Shown piece after piece: positions 1-8,733 of a stretch of 36,952 nucleotides of DNA. Source of the stretch: Legionella santicrucis (GTDB lineage Bacteria; Pseudomonadota; Gammaproteobacteria; Legionellales; Legionellaceae); assembly GCF_001468135.1 (NCBI RefSeq), contig NZ_LNYU01000081.1:219217-256168 (forward strand). Direction: 5' to 3'. A program made the translations under genes and the position numbers. Position 1 is the first letter of the stretch, and every line of letters starts with the position of its first letter. The notes under the pieces are model-generated. The model saw only the letters and a program-made list of their open reading frames with translations. It had not been told where the DNA came from and did no database searches.

Positions 1-1
1 C

Positions 2-1105
2 TCTTTAGAATCACAAAATAAACAATTACAAAAGGACAACGAAACGCTTAAACAAGCTAAACCGCAATCTACAAACACTGTTGATTGGTCTAAAGCAATT
101 GACTCACTCAAAGAAGAAATCAGTTTTCTTAAAAACAAACCTACAACGGATGAGCCTTATCCCATTGAAGCTCAACATACTTCTAATATCAAAGATATTG
201 ATTCCTTATTAATCAAAAGAGAGAACGATACACTTGAAAAAACCTATTGGGAACGACTCAATGCAAAATCAAAACCTAAATCAAGTAATAAAATTTCTAA
301 GCCTGAAGTAAAAACCATTCGCTATTACACCATACCCGCAGGTTCAGATTTAGGCCGTGCCACATTGCTGTCTGCACTAATCGGGGAAGTGCCTGTTGAA
401 GGTAAGTTGATGCAACCGCTCTTTCCTTTCTCTGCCATGATCAATCGAGGTGATTTGATGGCTGCCAATGGCGTGCCACTTCCTCCAGATATTGCTGGTA
501 TGAAGGTCACCGGCTATGCCATTGGAGTAGGCTCCTTTCTAGACAACATCAGCTGTGTGCGTGCCTATGTAACAGCTGCACTATTTGTATTTAAAGACGG
601 GCATTTCGTTACTGTTGGCAAAGAACAGATGAACGGTACTACAGAAATGATCAATAACGATAGCTTGGGCTACCTCACCTCTCCTTATGGAAATCCCTGT
701 ATCAAAGGTCAGTATTTTACAAATGCGCCACGGGTGTTAACAGCAATGATGGCCACGGGAGGCATTCAAGGTGCGGGTACAGCTTTATCTCAATGGCAGA
801 CCAGCACTATCGCGAACGCCAATGGCTCCACCACCATCCCTACAGGTTCTATAGGACGCTATGCTTTAGGAGGCGCTTTATCAGAAGGCTCAGTCAAAGT
901 ATCTGACTGGCTTGAAAAACGTATTCAAGGCAGCTTTGACATGGTGTTTGTGCCTGCAAGTTATCAAAACCAATTTCATCGTTATCAAGCAACGCAAGTG
1001 TCATTACATTTAACCCAAACCATCAACCTCGATAAAGCATCTAACGGGAGAGTATTAGATTATGGTCGCACACAACAAACTGTACATGATTATAGCCTTA
1101 AGTAG
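2..1105 (+). CDS. TraB-like conjugative transfer protein, PFL_4705 family (5' end outside window)
   Basis: The reading frame is open from base 2, so the first in-frame ATG (365) is internal and the N-terminus lies upstream of the window. The visible N-terminal part is polar and coiled-coil-like (heptad-rich Leu/Lys/Glu). A motif reading TIRYYTIPAGSDLGRATLLS opens a globular C-terminal half with a VPPDIAGMKVTGYAIG-type stretch and a Cys pair (SCVRAYV, NPCIKGQY), as in the TIGR03752/PFL_4705 proteins of GI-type integrative elements, the counterpart of F-plasmid TraB. Known role of the family: a periplasm-spanning scaffold linking inner-membrane and outer-membrane parts of the mating channel. 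The 3' end overlaps the next gene by 44 nt, which suggests translational coupling. The family call is from memory of the family pattern. Confidence 0.85.
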   Translation, partial: SLESQNKQLQKDNETLKQAKPQSTNTVDWSKAIDSLKEEISFLKNKPTTDEPYPIEAQHTSNIKDIDSLLIKRENDTLEKTYWERLNAKSKPKSSNKISKPEVKTIRYYTIPAGSDLGRATLLSALIGEVPVEGKLMQPLFPFSAMINRGDLMAANGVPLPPDIAGMKVTGYAIGVGSFLDNISCVRAYVTAALFVFKDGHFVTVGKEQMNGTTEMINNDSLGYLTSPYGNPCIKGQYFTNAPRVLTAMMATGGIQGAGTALSQWQTSTIANANGSTTIPTGSIGRYALGGALSEGSVKVSDWLEKRIQGSFDMVFVPASYQNQFHRYQATQVSLHLTQTINLDKASNGRVLDYGRTQQTVHDYSLK

Positions 1106-1451
1106 CGTTTTAACTTTATGTGCCTGCGCATCTGCTAAGGTCAGTTCTAACGCTGTACCCGAAGGCGGACTTACGGTAAGTCAATTATATGAACAAAGCA
1201 TAGGTGATCCAATGCCGAGCTGGTCGGTAAAAAAATCCGTCACCAAGCCTGTCAATTATGAAGGATACACACGAAATGCTGTAAATGAAATTAACGTGCT
1301 TTTTAAGCCATTGGCCAATCCACAAATTCCTGTGTATGTATTTCCTCATGTGGCCTTAATTGGCGATGAGCAACTCATTAAACCAGGGTATACCACGGCA
1401 TTTTTTCTATATAAACAAAATCAGTTTGCTTTAGCTTCTGAGCAATTTTAG
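1062..1451 (+). CDS. Conjugative transfer region lipoprotein (TIGR03751-like)
   Basis: Small protein of 129 residues with a lipoprotein signal: a short basic start, a hydrophobic stretch and a lipobox ending LCA-Cys22 (Cys20 is an alternative). It would be lipidated and sit in the outer membrane, as the TraV-type lipoprotein of the mating channel does. Downstream it has the FPHVALIGDEQLIKPGYTTAFFLY pattern (shown here only as key parts: PHVA, GYTTAFFLY) typical of the TIGR03751 family found between the TraB-like and TraC-like genes of GI-type islands. The start at 1062 is favoured by a GGGAG about 11 nt upstream; ATG 1086 is the alternative and would still leave a lipobox. It overlaps the upstream gene, and its stop overlaps the possible GTG start of the next. 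Confidence 0.8.
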   Translation: MVAHNKLYMIIALSSVLTLCACASAKVSSNAVPEGGLTVSQLYEQSIGDPMPSWSVKKSVTKPVNYEGYTRNAVNEINVLFKPLANPQIPVYVFPHVALIGDEQLIKPGYTTAFFLYKQNQFALASEQF

Positions 1452-1462
1452 TGGGGTATTTA

Positions 1463-4246
1463 ATGAAAGCAGTGATGAACTGGTTACTTGGTGAACGTAC
1501 TGAAACCAGTATAAAAGAAAGTGACATCAGAAAAGGTTATATCAACCCTAATCCATCATTGGCAAACCACTGGGCAATTGCTGATTTTTGTGATGAGCAT
1601 CAAGTTTTTTTGTTGGCAGATGGGATTAGTATAGGCTCAGGATTTGAGTTGGCTAGCATTCCTGCTGAAGCATCTTCTGAAGAACATTTGGAAGCAGTCT
1701 TTAACAAAATACGTGATACTTTCACCACCGTTGTTCCCATGCATCAACAAGATCCATGGGTCATGCAGATGTATGTTAATGATGAGTATGCTTTAACTCC
1801 TGCATTAAAACATATCACTCAACACATAGCACCTAATATTGCTGAAGCAGCGTTTACCCAAGACTATCTGGGTCGGTTAGGTGATCTATTCAACAAAATG
1901 ACTAGACCACAAGGCTTATTTTTAGATCCTAAAACAGATGCACCTTACCGAGGACGCTTACGACGGGTGCGTGTATTATTTTACCGACGCTATTATCAAC
2001 TAAAGCCTTCTAGAGAAGCAGCTCTTCAAGAGCATCAAGAGGTCATGGCTCAAGTTGAAAGCAAATTAAAATCCCCTGGATTACAACTTAAGCGCCTAAC
2101 AGGGAAAGATTATTATCATTGGTGGATAAGATGGTTCAATCCCAATCCCTCTGTCGCTGAAGGAGATGTTGAGACACTTCTTAAGCAATTCCCTTATCCT
2201 AATGAACCTGCAGCTGCATTTAATTTTAATCAGCACGTATTTTTTAACCCAGCAAACAGTTCTGATAAAGGCTTCATATTTGATGACCATCATTATCGCG
2301 TATTGTATGTAGACGGCTTACGTGAAGCACCTCAAATTGGATTATTGTCCCGTGAACGCGTACAAACCAATCCTAAACACCGTTATGCCTTACTGGATAA
2401 ACTTCCTGAAGGCAGTATTTATTCAATCCAAGTGATTTTTAGCAATGACTCTGCGCTAGATGCACATTTAACACGCCTAGAAAAAGGTATTGTTGGCACA
2501 CAATTAAAGCCCCAACAAGTACGAGAAGACATCAAAACAGCCCGTAATGAATTAGCGATGGGTAATCGTCTTTTTTGGGTTAATCAGGCAGTTTATTATC
2601 GCGCGACCTCAGAAAATGAAGCAGAACAGATGGAAAAGACACTTCAAGACTTGTTTATTGATGCCAAAATGCCACTGATTGCCTCTAAATATGATTTACA
2701 CCCTATCAATAGTTTTCTGAACGCCTTCCCCTTTAATTTTGTCCCTGAGTTTGCCAAACGATATTTGCGATTTGATCGTTTGATTTATGCCTCCGAGTTA
2801 GCTGCTTTGTTACCTGTCTATGGTCGTAATCAAGGTGTTAAACATCTACCTTGTTTTACTTTTTTTAATCGATTGGGTGAACCTGTATTTTTTGATGTTT
2901 TACATCATGATTTTATCAGCCAAAACTCTCATATGGCTTTATTTGCCAATTCTGGTGGGGGTAAATCGGTTGCGACAGGCTGGATGATTAACACGCTTAT
3001 GGCAGTGAAGAATGCACGTATTATTTTATTCGAAATGGGCAATTCTTTTGATCGCATGCTTATACACGCCAAAATGCATGGTAAAAAAACCAAGCAACTG
3101 CTACTCAGCAACAAAAAGGATGAAGCTGTTCCCTTAAATCCTTTTTGTGAAGCCTACAAAGCCATTCCTGAAATCAGTGACAACTTAAATGAAGAACATG
3201 CAGCTTTACTTGCTCAAAAGATTAGAACAATACAAGCAACTTTGGGCGAACATGCAGAGATATTCGAGCAAGCATGTGATGAGGGGTCGCGGAGCTATCT
3301 TGCTGAATTATCTCTGGCATTACGCACGATGATCACCGAAGCCAATACGCTTGAAGAAGAAAAATTTACTTTAGCCGATGAAACCTTACTGATCGAAGTC
3401 TTGAGCGATGCCATTTTAACTTCTTTCAATCAAGACATCCCACAAATGCTTACTGAACATGTGGTTGCCGCATTTGAAAGACGTATGAATCAGGAGGCAG
3501 TACCCCGTAAAAAAGATCGCATATTAGACATGCACGATCGCTTGAAAAGTTATGTCATCAATAGCGCTAAAGCCCGATTTTTCAATGTACCTACTGAGCC
3601 ATTAGGTGAGTTTGATATCTTCCACATTGATATCTCTGCCATTAAAGATGACACAGGCAAATTAGCGTTGGTCATGGTGTCATTATTACCCCGTATTCTT
3701 GCTATGGCTGAGGCTACACAGCATGACAATCGTCCAACCTTTTTATTTATTGATGAATCACATATTCAGTTTCAAATACCCAGTGTGGTATCGACCTGCT
3801 TATTAGTCGCTAAAGTGGCAAGAAAGTTGGGACTTTGGTTGGTGGCCATTACCCAAAACATCATGGACATGAGCTCAGAGAAAGCCACTAAAATTTTATC
3901 TTTAATGGAAACGTGGATTTTATTGGGACTTGATGAAAAAGAAATTCTGGATGTGAAAAAATTTAAGCAACTCACCCCCCAACAAGAGGCATTGATAAGA
4001 GACATTGATTCACAAAAAGGTCTCTATGCCGAAGCCGTATTATTAGGGTCACGTTATCAAGGATTATTTCGTGTAATTCCACCTCGCTATCTGCTGGCTT
4101 TATTAATGAATGAAAAATCTGAAAAAGCCGAACGCCATACCTTGGAGAAAGAACATGATGTCCTTAAAGCTGCTGAAATTATTGCAGAGCGTATTGAAAA
4201 CAAACCACACAAACCACAAAACGAGGCTTGTTTTTTTGATGATTAG
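1463..4246 (+). CDS. TraC-like conjugative transfer ATPase, PFL_4706 family
   Basis: VirB4/TraC-type ATPase of 927 residues that would power assembly of the conjugative T4SS at the inner membrane. A Walker A motif (NSGGGKS) is at about residues 495-502 and a Walker B with catalytic acidic pair (FLFIDESH) at about 760-767, followed by a sensor-like AITQN segment. Length fits the TIGR03744/PFL_4706 family. The ORF can begin at GTG 1451, but ATG 1463 has a TGGGG element about 7 nt upstream and is chosen here. The upstream stop codon overlaps the GTG, so expression is probably coupled to the lipoprotein gene. The 3' end overlaps the start of the TraU-like gene. No defect is seen. Confidence 0.92.
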   Translation: MKAVMNWLLGERTETSIKESDIRKGYINPNPSLANHWAIADFCDEHQVFLLADGISIGSGFELASIPAEASSEEHLEAVFNKIRDTFTTVVPMHQQDPWVMQMYVNDEYALTPALKHITQHIAPNIAEAAFTQDYLGRLGDLFNKMTRPQGLFLDPKTDAPYRGRLRRVRVLFYRRYYQLKPSREAALQEHQEVMAQVESKLKSPGLQLKRLTGKDYYHWWIRWFNPNPSVAEGDVETLLKQFPYPNEPAAAFNFNQHVFFNPANSSDKGFIFDDHHYRVLYVDGLREAPQIGLLSRERVQTNPKHRYALLDKLPEGSIYSIQVIFSNDSALDAHLTRLEKGIVGTQLKPQQVREDIKTARNELAMGNRLFWVNQAVYYRATSENEAEQMEKTLQDLFIDAKMPLIASKYDLHPINSFLNAFPFNFVPEFAKRYLRFDRLIYASELAALLPVYGRNQGVKHLPCFTFFNRLGEPVFFDVLHHDFISQNSHMALFANSGGGKSVATGWMINTLMAVKNARIILFEMGNSFDRMLIHAKMHGKKTKQLLLSNKKDEAVPLNPFCEAYKAIPEISDNLNEEHAALLAQKIRTIQATLGEHAEIFEQACDEGSRSYLAELSLALRTMITEANTLEEEKFTLADETLLIEVLSDAILTSFNQDIPQMLTEHVVAAFERRMNQEAVPRKKDRILDMHDRLKSYVINSAKARFFNVPTEPLGEFDIFHIDISAIKDDTGKLALVMVSLLPRILAMAEATQHDNRPTFLFIDESHIQFQIPSVVSTCLLVAKVARKLGLWLVAITQNIMDMSSEKATKILSLMETWILLGLDEKEILDVKKFKQLTPQQEALIRDIDSQKGLYAEAVLLGSRYQGLFRVIPPRYLLALLMNEKSEKAERHTLEKEHDVLKAAEIIAERIENKPHKPQNEACFFDD

Positions 4247-5228
4247 CATGGGCCTTACTTCCACAACGTTTGCAGAGGAACGTATTGATCCGCCTCATCC
4301 TATCAATACACTAACAATCGCTACACGCGTCATCAGCAAAACATTGACTAATAGCCATTATAAAATCATAGGCAATTGCACTTGGGCTGTGGGAGGTTTT
4401 CCTCCTAAAGTAGTCTCCACATTATCCATAGAGCAATATTTGCCTGATCTCATTGTTACGGTGGCCAATGCCCCTGAAACGAATCCATGGATTGAGGCAG
4501 CAAAGTTATTTGAAAATGAAGCTGCACGAGCGGTATATCAAAAAACATTTCAGCTAGCGACTCATTCCCCGTTAGGTTTTGGTGATGATAGCAACCAAAT
4601 CAACGCCATGCATATGAATGATGAGCGCACCAGAGTGGTAGATGTGATTGGTAGTCCTGCAGGGTTTTATCGTTTTCCTCAATTGTCTCATCGTTCTGAA
4701 ACAAGATTTGGCGTGCCCTATTATCTCAGTGAAGCCGATGCTGTTGCAGATAGAACTGAGATAGCTGAGCTTGCCTATATGGCTACACATCCAACACTTT
4801 TGTTTAATCATGAAATTGGCAGTTCGGTACACAGTTGGGGACATGAAATTCCACGATTAATGCGAGTCACTCAACCTTCTCGATTTCGTGCCTCATTAGT
4901 GGCCGCTATGCATGCAGCGGATATAGTCACCAATCAAAATAGTCTTCACGTGACACAAAGTACCAGCAACAGCTGTGGTAGAAATTGTGTGGTTTCTAAT
5001 GTGATTTATGACCCAAAGCAAAACCATGTGATCTGGCAAGAGGTTTATCCCAACAATAGAAACATTCAACCAGGGGATGCCAATGACTATGGCATTGAAG
5101 ACGATAAAGCTGGTCGTGGGAATTACGTATTTGTTTTGTGGCGTAAATACCGCGGCTGCATTCAGCACAAAGGTAAGCTTGTTTCAGCACTTACCTTCCC
5201 AAAAGTCAAAGAACCTCAAAAACGATAG
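4194..5228 (+). CDS. traU: TraU-like conjugative element protein, PFL_4710 family
   Basis: Secreted, Cys-containing protein matching the TIGR03756/PFL_4710 family, related to TraU, which is needed for DNA transfer in F-like systems. Diagnostic stretches are PINTLTIATRVISKTLTNSHY and GNCTWAVGG near the N-terminus and SSVHSWGHEIPRLMR in the middle, with a Cys pair SCGRNCV. The frame is open upstream of the likely start. ATG 4110 would add about 28 residues inside the ATPase gene, and ATG 4239 would cut the signal peptide. TTG 4194 gives a 27-residue signal peptide (KTNHTNHKTR, then LVFLMISMGL, cleavage after TFA) and is preferred. This start overlaps the ATPase gene by 53 nt. Start choice is uncertain; the family call is firm. 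Confidence 0.88.
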   Translation: MKTNHTNHKTRLVFLMISMGLTSTTFAEERIDPPHPINTLTIATRVISKTLTNSHYKIIGNCTWAVGGFPPKVVSTLSIEQYLPDLIVTVANAPETNPWIEAAKLFENEAARAVYQKTFQLATHSPLGFGDDSNQINAMHMNDERTRVVDVIGSPAGFYRFPQLSHRSETRFGVPYYLSEADAVADRTEIAELAYMATHPTLLFNHEIGSSVHSWGHEIPRLMRVTQPSRFRASLVAAMHAADIVTNQNSLHVTQSTSNSCGRNCVVSNVIYDPKQNHVIWQEVYPNNRNIQPGDANDYGIEDDKAGRGNYVFVLWRKYRGCIQHKGKLVSALTFPKVKEPQKR

Positions 5229-5234
5229 GACTGT

Positions 5235-6623
5235 ATGATGAAGCTTAAATCCTTTTTATTTATTTGCGTATTTCCCACAGCCCTATGGGCAAATTCTTTC
5301 TTGCCCAATAAGTCTGAATATTATTACAAATTAGGTGGAACTTCCGATTTGTATATTCCCCCAGTAAACAAAGATCAAACCATTACCATTGGGGGCAATC
5401 TTGATGGCCGGATGGGATTTACTTGTAATGGTTTTAACCCAGTCGTTTCTATCACCAATACTTTTCAAGACATGAGAAGTTCGGTGATGAATATTCCTGG
5501 CGGCGTTATTGATAACTTGAAAGGCTCTGTCGCAGGTTATCCCATGTATAAATTACAACAAGCAATGCCGGCCTTATATAATGTCTTGCAAAATACAGCA
5601 GCTGGAGCACAAAACGAGTTTGCGCTTAAAGTCAAAGATTGCCAAGACGTTAAAAAGACTTTAGAAGAAGGACAATCACCCGTTGAAAGCATGTTATCGG
5701 TTTCAGACAGTCAGGGTTGGCTAGAGGCGGCCAAGCGCGCTAAAACCAGTAACGTAGATATTCGAGAAACAGCAAAAACCATCACACAAAAACGTGATGA
5801 ATATGGCTTGCCTTGGATAGGCAGAGAAAAAGGCAATGCAGGTGGCAAGTATCAACGTCCCATCAAAGTCATCAATGATGTAGTGATTGCTGGATATAAT
5901 ATTCTGTTAAATCGTACTCCCTTAGATAATCAAGAAGCCTCCAAAGACAAAACACCCATGACTGAAACGTGGAAAAGTCCAGCCGATGCTGCACAATGGG
6001 CTGTTAAAGTTTTAGGGGATATTCACGTGAGCAGTAGTGATGATAAAGCGGATGCTGATAAACATCAAAGCAAAGCAGGCATTGGATTATCTGCCTTATT
6101 GCAAAGCTGTGAAGGAGCCAACACTTGCAGTAGCAATATTGGCAAAGCGCTATGGAAATTGGTAGATAAAGAGTGGGGTTTATCGGAAGAAAATTTAAAG
6201 CGAGTGAGCGCGTCAAATCTTCTTATCACTGATGAAATCATCATCACCATTCAACGCATGCCCCGTGAAGAGCAAATACTCACTGTTTCTAAGCTTGCAG
6301 AAGAAATCGCCATCCAAAATATGTTAGACAAAGCCATGATGATGCGACGTATCTTACAAGCAGGCTTACAAGTTCAAGAAGTGCAAAATTTAAAACCCGC
6401 TTTGAATATGGTCAAGTTTGCCCTAAAAAAACTAGATGATGACATCCACTCATTGGCTTTTGAAAGCGATGTTCGCAAAAAAATGATGACTGATACCTTA
6501 AACCTCATCATGGATATGCGCAGTAACGATATCGCAAATGGCCTACCAGGCGATGATCATGAGCAAGCACAAGTAAAAAATGGGGCGATTTATAACAAAC
6601 CCACTAGAACAGCTGGAGCCTAA
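5235..6623 (+). CDS. TraH-like conjugative element protein, PFL_4711 family
   Basis: Protein of 462 residues with a Sec signal peptide (MKLKSFLFICVFPTALWA, cleavage about residue 20), so periplasmic. The start of the mature protein (YYKLGGTSDLYIPP) and the block reading NPVVSITNTFQDMR ... MPALYNVLQN match the TIGR03755/PFL_4711 proteins, related in role to F TraH, a pilus assembly and mating-channel component. It lies 6 nt after the TraU-like gene and 2 nt before the TraG-like gene, so it is in the same operon. ATG 5235 and ATG 5238 are both possible; a GATAGGA element precedes them. The middle and C-terminal parts are helical and polar with no obvious catalytic motif, consistent with a structural role. 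Confidence 0.87.
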   Translation: MMKLKSFLFICVFPTALWANSFLPNKSEYYYKLGGTSDLYIPPVNKDQTITIGGNLDGRMGFTCNGFNPVVSITNTFQDMRSSVMNIPGGVIDNLKGSVAGYPMYKLQQAMPALYNVLQNTAAGAQNEFALKVKDCQDVKKTLEEGQSPVESMLSVSDSQGWLEAAKRAKTSNVDIRETAKTITQKRDEYGLPWIGREKGNAGGKYQRPIKVINDVVIAGYNILLNRTPLDNQEASKDKTPMTETWKSPADAAQWAVKVLGDIHVSSSDDKADADKHQSKAGIGLSALLQSCEGANTCSSNIGKALWKLVDKEWGLSEENLKRVSASNLLITDEIIITIQRMPREEQILTVSKLAEEIAIQNMLDKAMMMRRILQAGLQVQEVQNLKPALNMVKFALKKLDDDIHSLAFESDVRKKMMTDTLNLIMDMRSNDIANGLPGDDHEQAQVKNGAIYNKPTRTAGA

Positions 6624-6625
6624 TC

Positions 6626-8191
6626 ATGGTCGTGTTTAGTCCTTTATCTTTATATACCACCTATCTTGGTTGGCAACAATATGAAGTCATTTTCAATGCC
6701 CTGTGGCAAACAGGGCTGCTGTATCTTGGGTTTCTAATGGTGGGTTTTCGATTTTTGAAAAATGTTTTAGCACCAGCGGGTTCTACCCATCACGCAGCTG
6801 AACATGCTTTAAATAGCTTTTTATATGAACTGGCCATCACCTTTTTAATCTGCGCTATTTTCGTTTATCCCTGTGTGCCTTTGGAGGAAAAGGCGTTGAG
6901 CTTTAAACCTATGTGTGGGATTAAAAAAGGAAGTGAAGCCAAAAACTCAACCATAAAAGATACTGGAACCACCTATGATGAGGCATTTGCTGATGTCCTC
7001 ACCAATCATGTGAAAATACCGATTGGCTTTGCCATGCTACAAAATTATATGTCGAGTCTGACTTATGGATTGATGAAGGTGACTGGTTGCACCGATAGCT
7101 TACAAGCCATCGAAGGTGATTTGATTTCAACTTATCTGCCAGCAGACGTTCGCGAACAAGCTTTAAATTTTCATCGACAATGCTTTTTAGAAGCACGCAA
7201 TAGCTATTACAAAGAACCCCATGATCAAAGCAAAGTGGATGATCTTTTAAAAAATTATGGTGGTGAGGAAGACTTGAAATGGATGGGCTCAAAAGTATTC
7301 CAGTCGCTTTACTACAATAAACTCTATGCGCGACAGCCCGTCCCTGGCTTTAGTTTCAAAGAAGATCCCAATAGTCATTTAAACGATGCCGCCAAACGTG
7401 GTGATATTGATCCCAACCACTTGCCCGATCAAGGCTACCCCTCTTGTACAAAATGGTGGGTTAAATTACGAGGTGATCTCATTCAAGTTGCCAATAATGC
7501 CAGTATTTTTGATAGTCATCTTAATTATTATCAAGTGCTTGATAGAGTACACGACTATAAAAATAAACATCCTAAAGCATGGGGGTCGAAGTTAAGTTCT
7601 GAAGACTATATCGCCAAAATGCTATTGAATGACAGCAAAGATGTCCAGACAAATGCAGTTAAGAATCTCATGGATAATACCAATGGCGCATTGAGCGGCG
7701 CAGTTTCACATGGTTTGGTGAATGTTGGTCAATGGGCTAAGTCTTGGACATCCACTCCACTAAAACGTGAAGCCATCATGCAAACCCTTCCTGTGATGCA
7801 GGCATTTCTTTACTTTTTTCTCATCATCATTACCCCAATTATTTTATCTATGAGTGGCTATAGCCCAAAAGCTTTAGGAAGTGTTTGTGGGCTTTTTATC
7901 ATGGCTATTTTTTTGCAATACCTTTGGCATTTGGTCGGGTTTGTGGAAAGGAGCGTGTTAGATCCATTAGGCAAAAATGAAGTGGTTTATGCGATGCGTA
8001 ATATGGCAGTACTTTTTTATTTTATTGCACCTATGCTGCTATTAAGACTCTCCAGTCATTTTGGTGGAGAGGCAGGCAGTGCTTTGGCTGGATTGGTAGC
8101 GGCCTCCAGTGAACAAAGCGAAAAAGTAGCGGACTCAGGATCCCAAATTTTTAGTCAGGCAGCTCAGATGGCAAAGCGAGGTCTCAAATGA
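6626..8191 (+). CDS. traG: TraG-N-like mating-channel membrane protein
   Basis: Inner-membrane protein of 521 residues. Hydrophobic segments lie near residues 20-45 and 70-90, and a cluster near 395-470 (FLYFFLIIITPIILSMSG, LFIMAIFLQYLWHLVGF, MAVLFYFIAPMLLLRL), with a large periplasmic domain between them containing several Cys. This is the arrangement of the TraG N-terminal family (PF07916) in GI-type elements, which stabilises mating pairs and builds the channel. It lacks the long C-terminal periplasmic extension of F TraG. GGAG sits 8 nt before ATG 6626. The stop falls 11 nt before the inverted small gene that ends at 8203. Confidence 0.85.
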   Translation: MVVFSPLSLYTTYLGWQQYEVIFNALWQTGLLYLGFLMVGFRFLKNVLAPAGSTHHAAEHALNSFLYELAITFLICAIFVYPCVPLEEKALSFKPMCGIKKGSEAKNSTIKDTGTTYDEAFADVLTNHVKIPIGFAMLQNYMSSLTYGLMKVTGCTDSLQAIEGDLISTYLPADVREQALNFHRQCFLEARNSYYKEPHDQSKVDDLLKNYGGEEDLKWMGSKVFQSLYYNKLYARQPVPGFSFKEDPNSHLNDAAKRGDIDPNHLPDQGYPSCTKWWVKLRGDLIQVANNASIFDSHLNYYQVLDRVHDYKNKHPKAWGSKLSSEDYIAKMLLNDSKDVQTNAVKNLMDNTNGALSGAVSHGLVNVGQWAKSWTSTPLKREAIMQTLPVMQAFLYFFLIIITPIILSMSGYSPKALGSVCGLFIMAIFLQYLWHLVGFVERSVLDPLGKNEVVYAMRNMAVLFYFIAPMLLLRLSSHFGGEAGSALAGLVAASSEQSEKVADSGSQIFSQAAQMAKRGLK

Positions 8192-8202
8192 TGAAGAAAC
8201 TA

Positions 8203-8385
8203 TTATTTTCCTCGGTAAACAGATTTTGCATATTCAGCATCACTTATCAGACCTTCGTCATGAAGATGTTGGGCATTGATAGCAGAATAACGTGTTTGCG
8301 TAGGTTTATCAGATGCAAAAACGGCTATCGTTTGCAAGACCATAACAACAATTTTGGCTATCAACTTCCAGCTTTTCATTATCAT
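8203..8385 (-). CDS. Small secreted protein with SHOCT-like C-terminus, inverted inside the tra operon
   Basis: Sixty-residue protein read against the transfer operon. It begins MIMKSWKLIAKIVVMVLQ, a convincing signal peptide with probable cleavage after VFA. The tail reads INAQHLHDEGLISDAEYAK, the pattern of the short SHOCT domain (two short helices with the core 'L..GLIt..Ey'). A perfect AAGGAG Shine-Dalgarno lies 7 nt upstream of ATG 8385 on the minus strand, which is better than anything upstream of the opposing plus-strand frame at 8188-8409. In related islands a small gene downstream of traG is often inverted, so the orientation is not unprecedented. Function is unknown. Confidence 0.6.
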   Translation of the reverse strand: MIMKSWKLIAKIVVMVLQTIAVFASDKPTQTRYSAINAQHLHDEGLISDAEYAKSVYRGK

Positions 8386-8386
8386 T

Positions 8387-8396
8387 GGAGTACTCC
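8387..8396. promoter_or_regulatory. Palindromic GGAGTACTCC serving as ribosome binding site on both strands
   Basis: The ten bases are a perfect palindrome. On the plus strand its GGAG half lies 8 nt before ATG 8399; on the minus strand the complementary AAGGAG lies 7 nt before ATG 8385. The two divergent genes therefore use the two faces of one site, and their start codons are only 13 nt apart. Confidence 0.65.
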
Positions 8397-8398
8397 TT

Positions 8399-8731
8399 AT
8401 GCGCAATAAATATCTCCGTTCAACCATTATAGTCATGATTCAATTGATTCTGCCACTCTTTGGATTTCTTTTATTTGCCTCACAACTATTGGACCACCCT
8501 CAACTCATTAATCAATTGGCACTGGATTTAAAATCACATCAATCTCTATTTTTCATCATGCGAATTCTTTTTTATATGGCCTTTTATTTCATTTGGCCAG
8601 TTCTTATTAATCATCAATTAGCACAAAAACAATTAAGTGTTGAGCCATGGCAAAAACAAACTGCTATTTCAGCGCGTTGGTATTTACTAGCCATGATGCT
8701 CTTTTTTGAAATACTCAATTATTGGAGATGA
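8399..8731 (+). CDS. Small inner-membrane protein coupled to traD
   Basis: Protein of 110 residues with three hydrophobic segments (about residues 8-28, 48-68 and 92-108), so probably an integral inner-membrane protein; residues between the second and third segments are polar. I do not recognise the family. The ORF is open further upstream (from 8354), but ATG 8399 has GGAG 8 nt before it and is preferred. Its TGA overlaps an ATG of the traD frame (ATGA at 8728-8731), so it is translationally coupled to TraD and may assist it, but that is inference from position only. Confidence 0.72.
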   Translation: MRNKYLRSTIIVMIQLILPLFGFLLFASQLLDHPQLINQLALDLKSHQSLFFIMRILFYMAFYFIWPVLINHQLAQKQLSVEPWQKQTAISARWYLLAMMLFFEILNYWR

Positions 8732-8733
8732 GC

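Noticed and set aside
8188..8409. Plus-strand 73-codon frame overlapping the end of traG
   Set aside because: The opposing minus-strand frame has a signal peptide, a domain-like tail and a perfect Shine-Dalgarno; this frame has a random-looking sequence.
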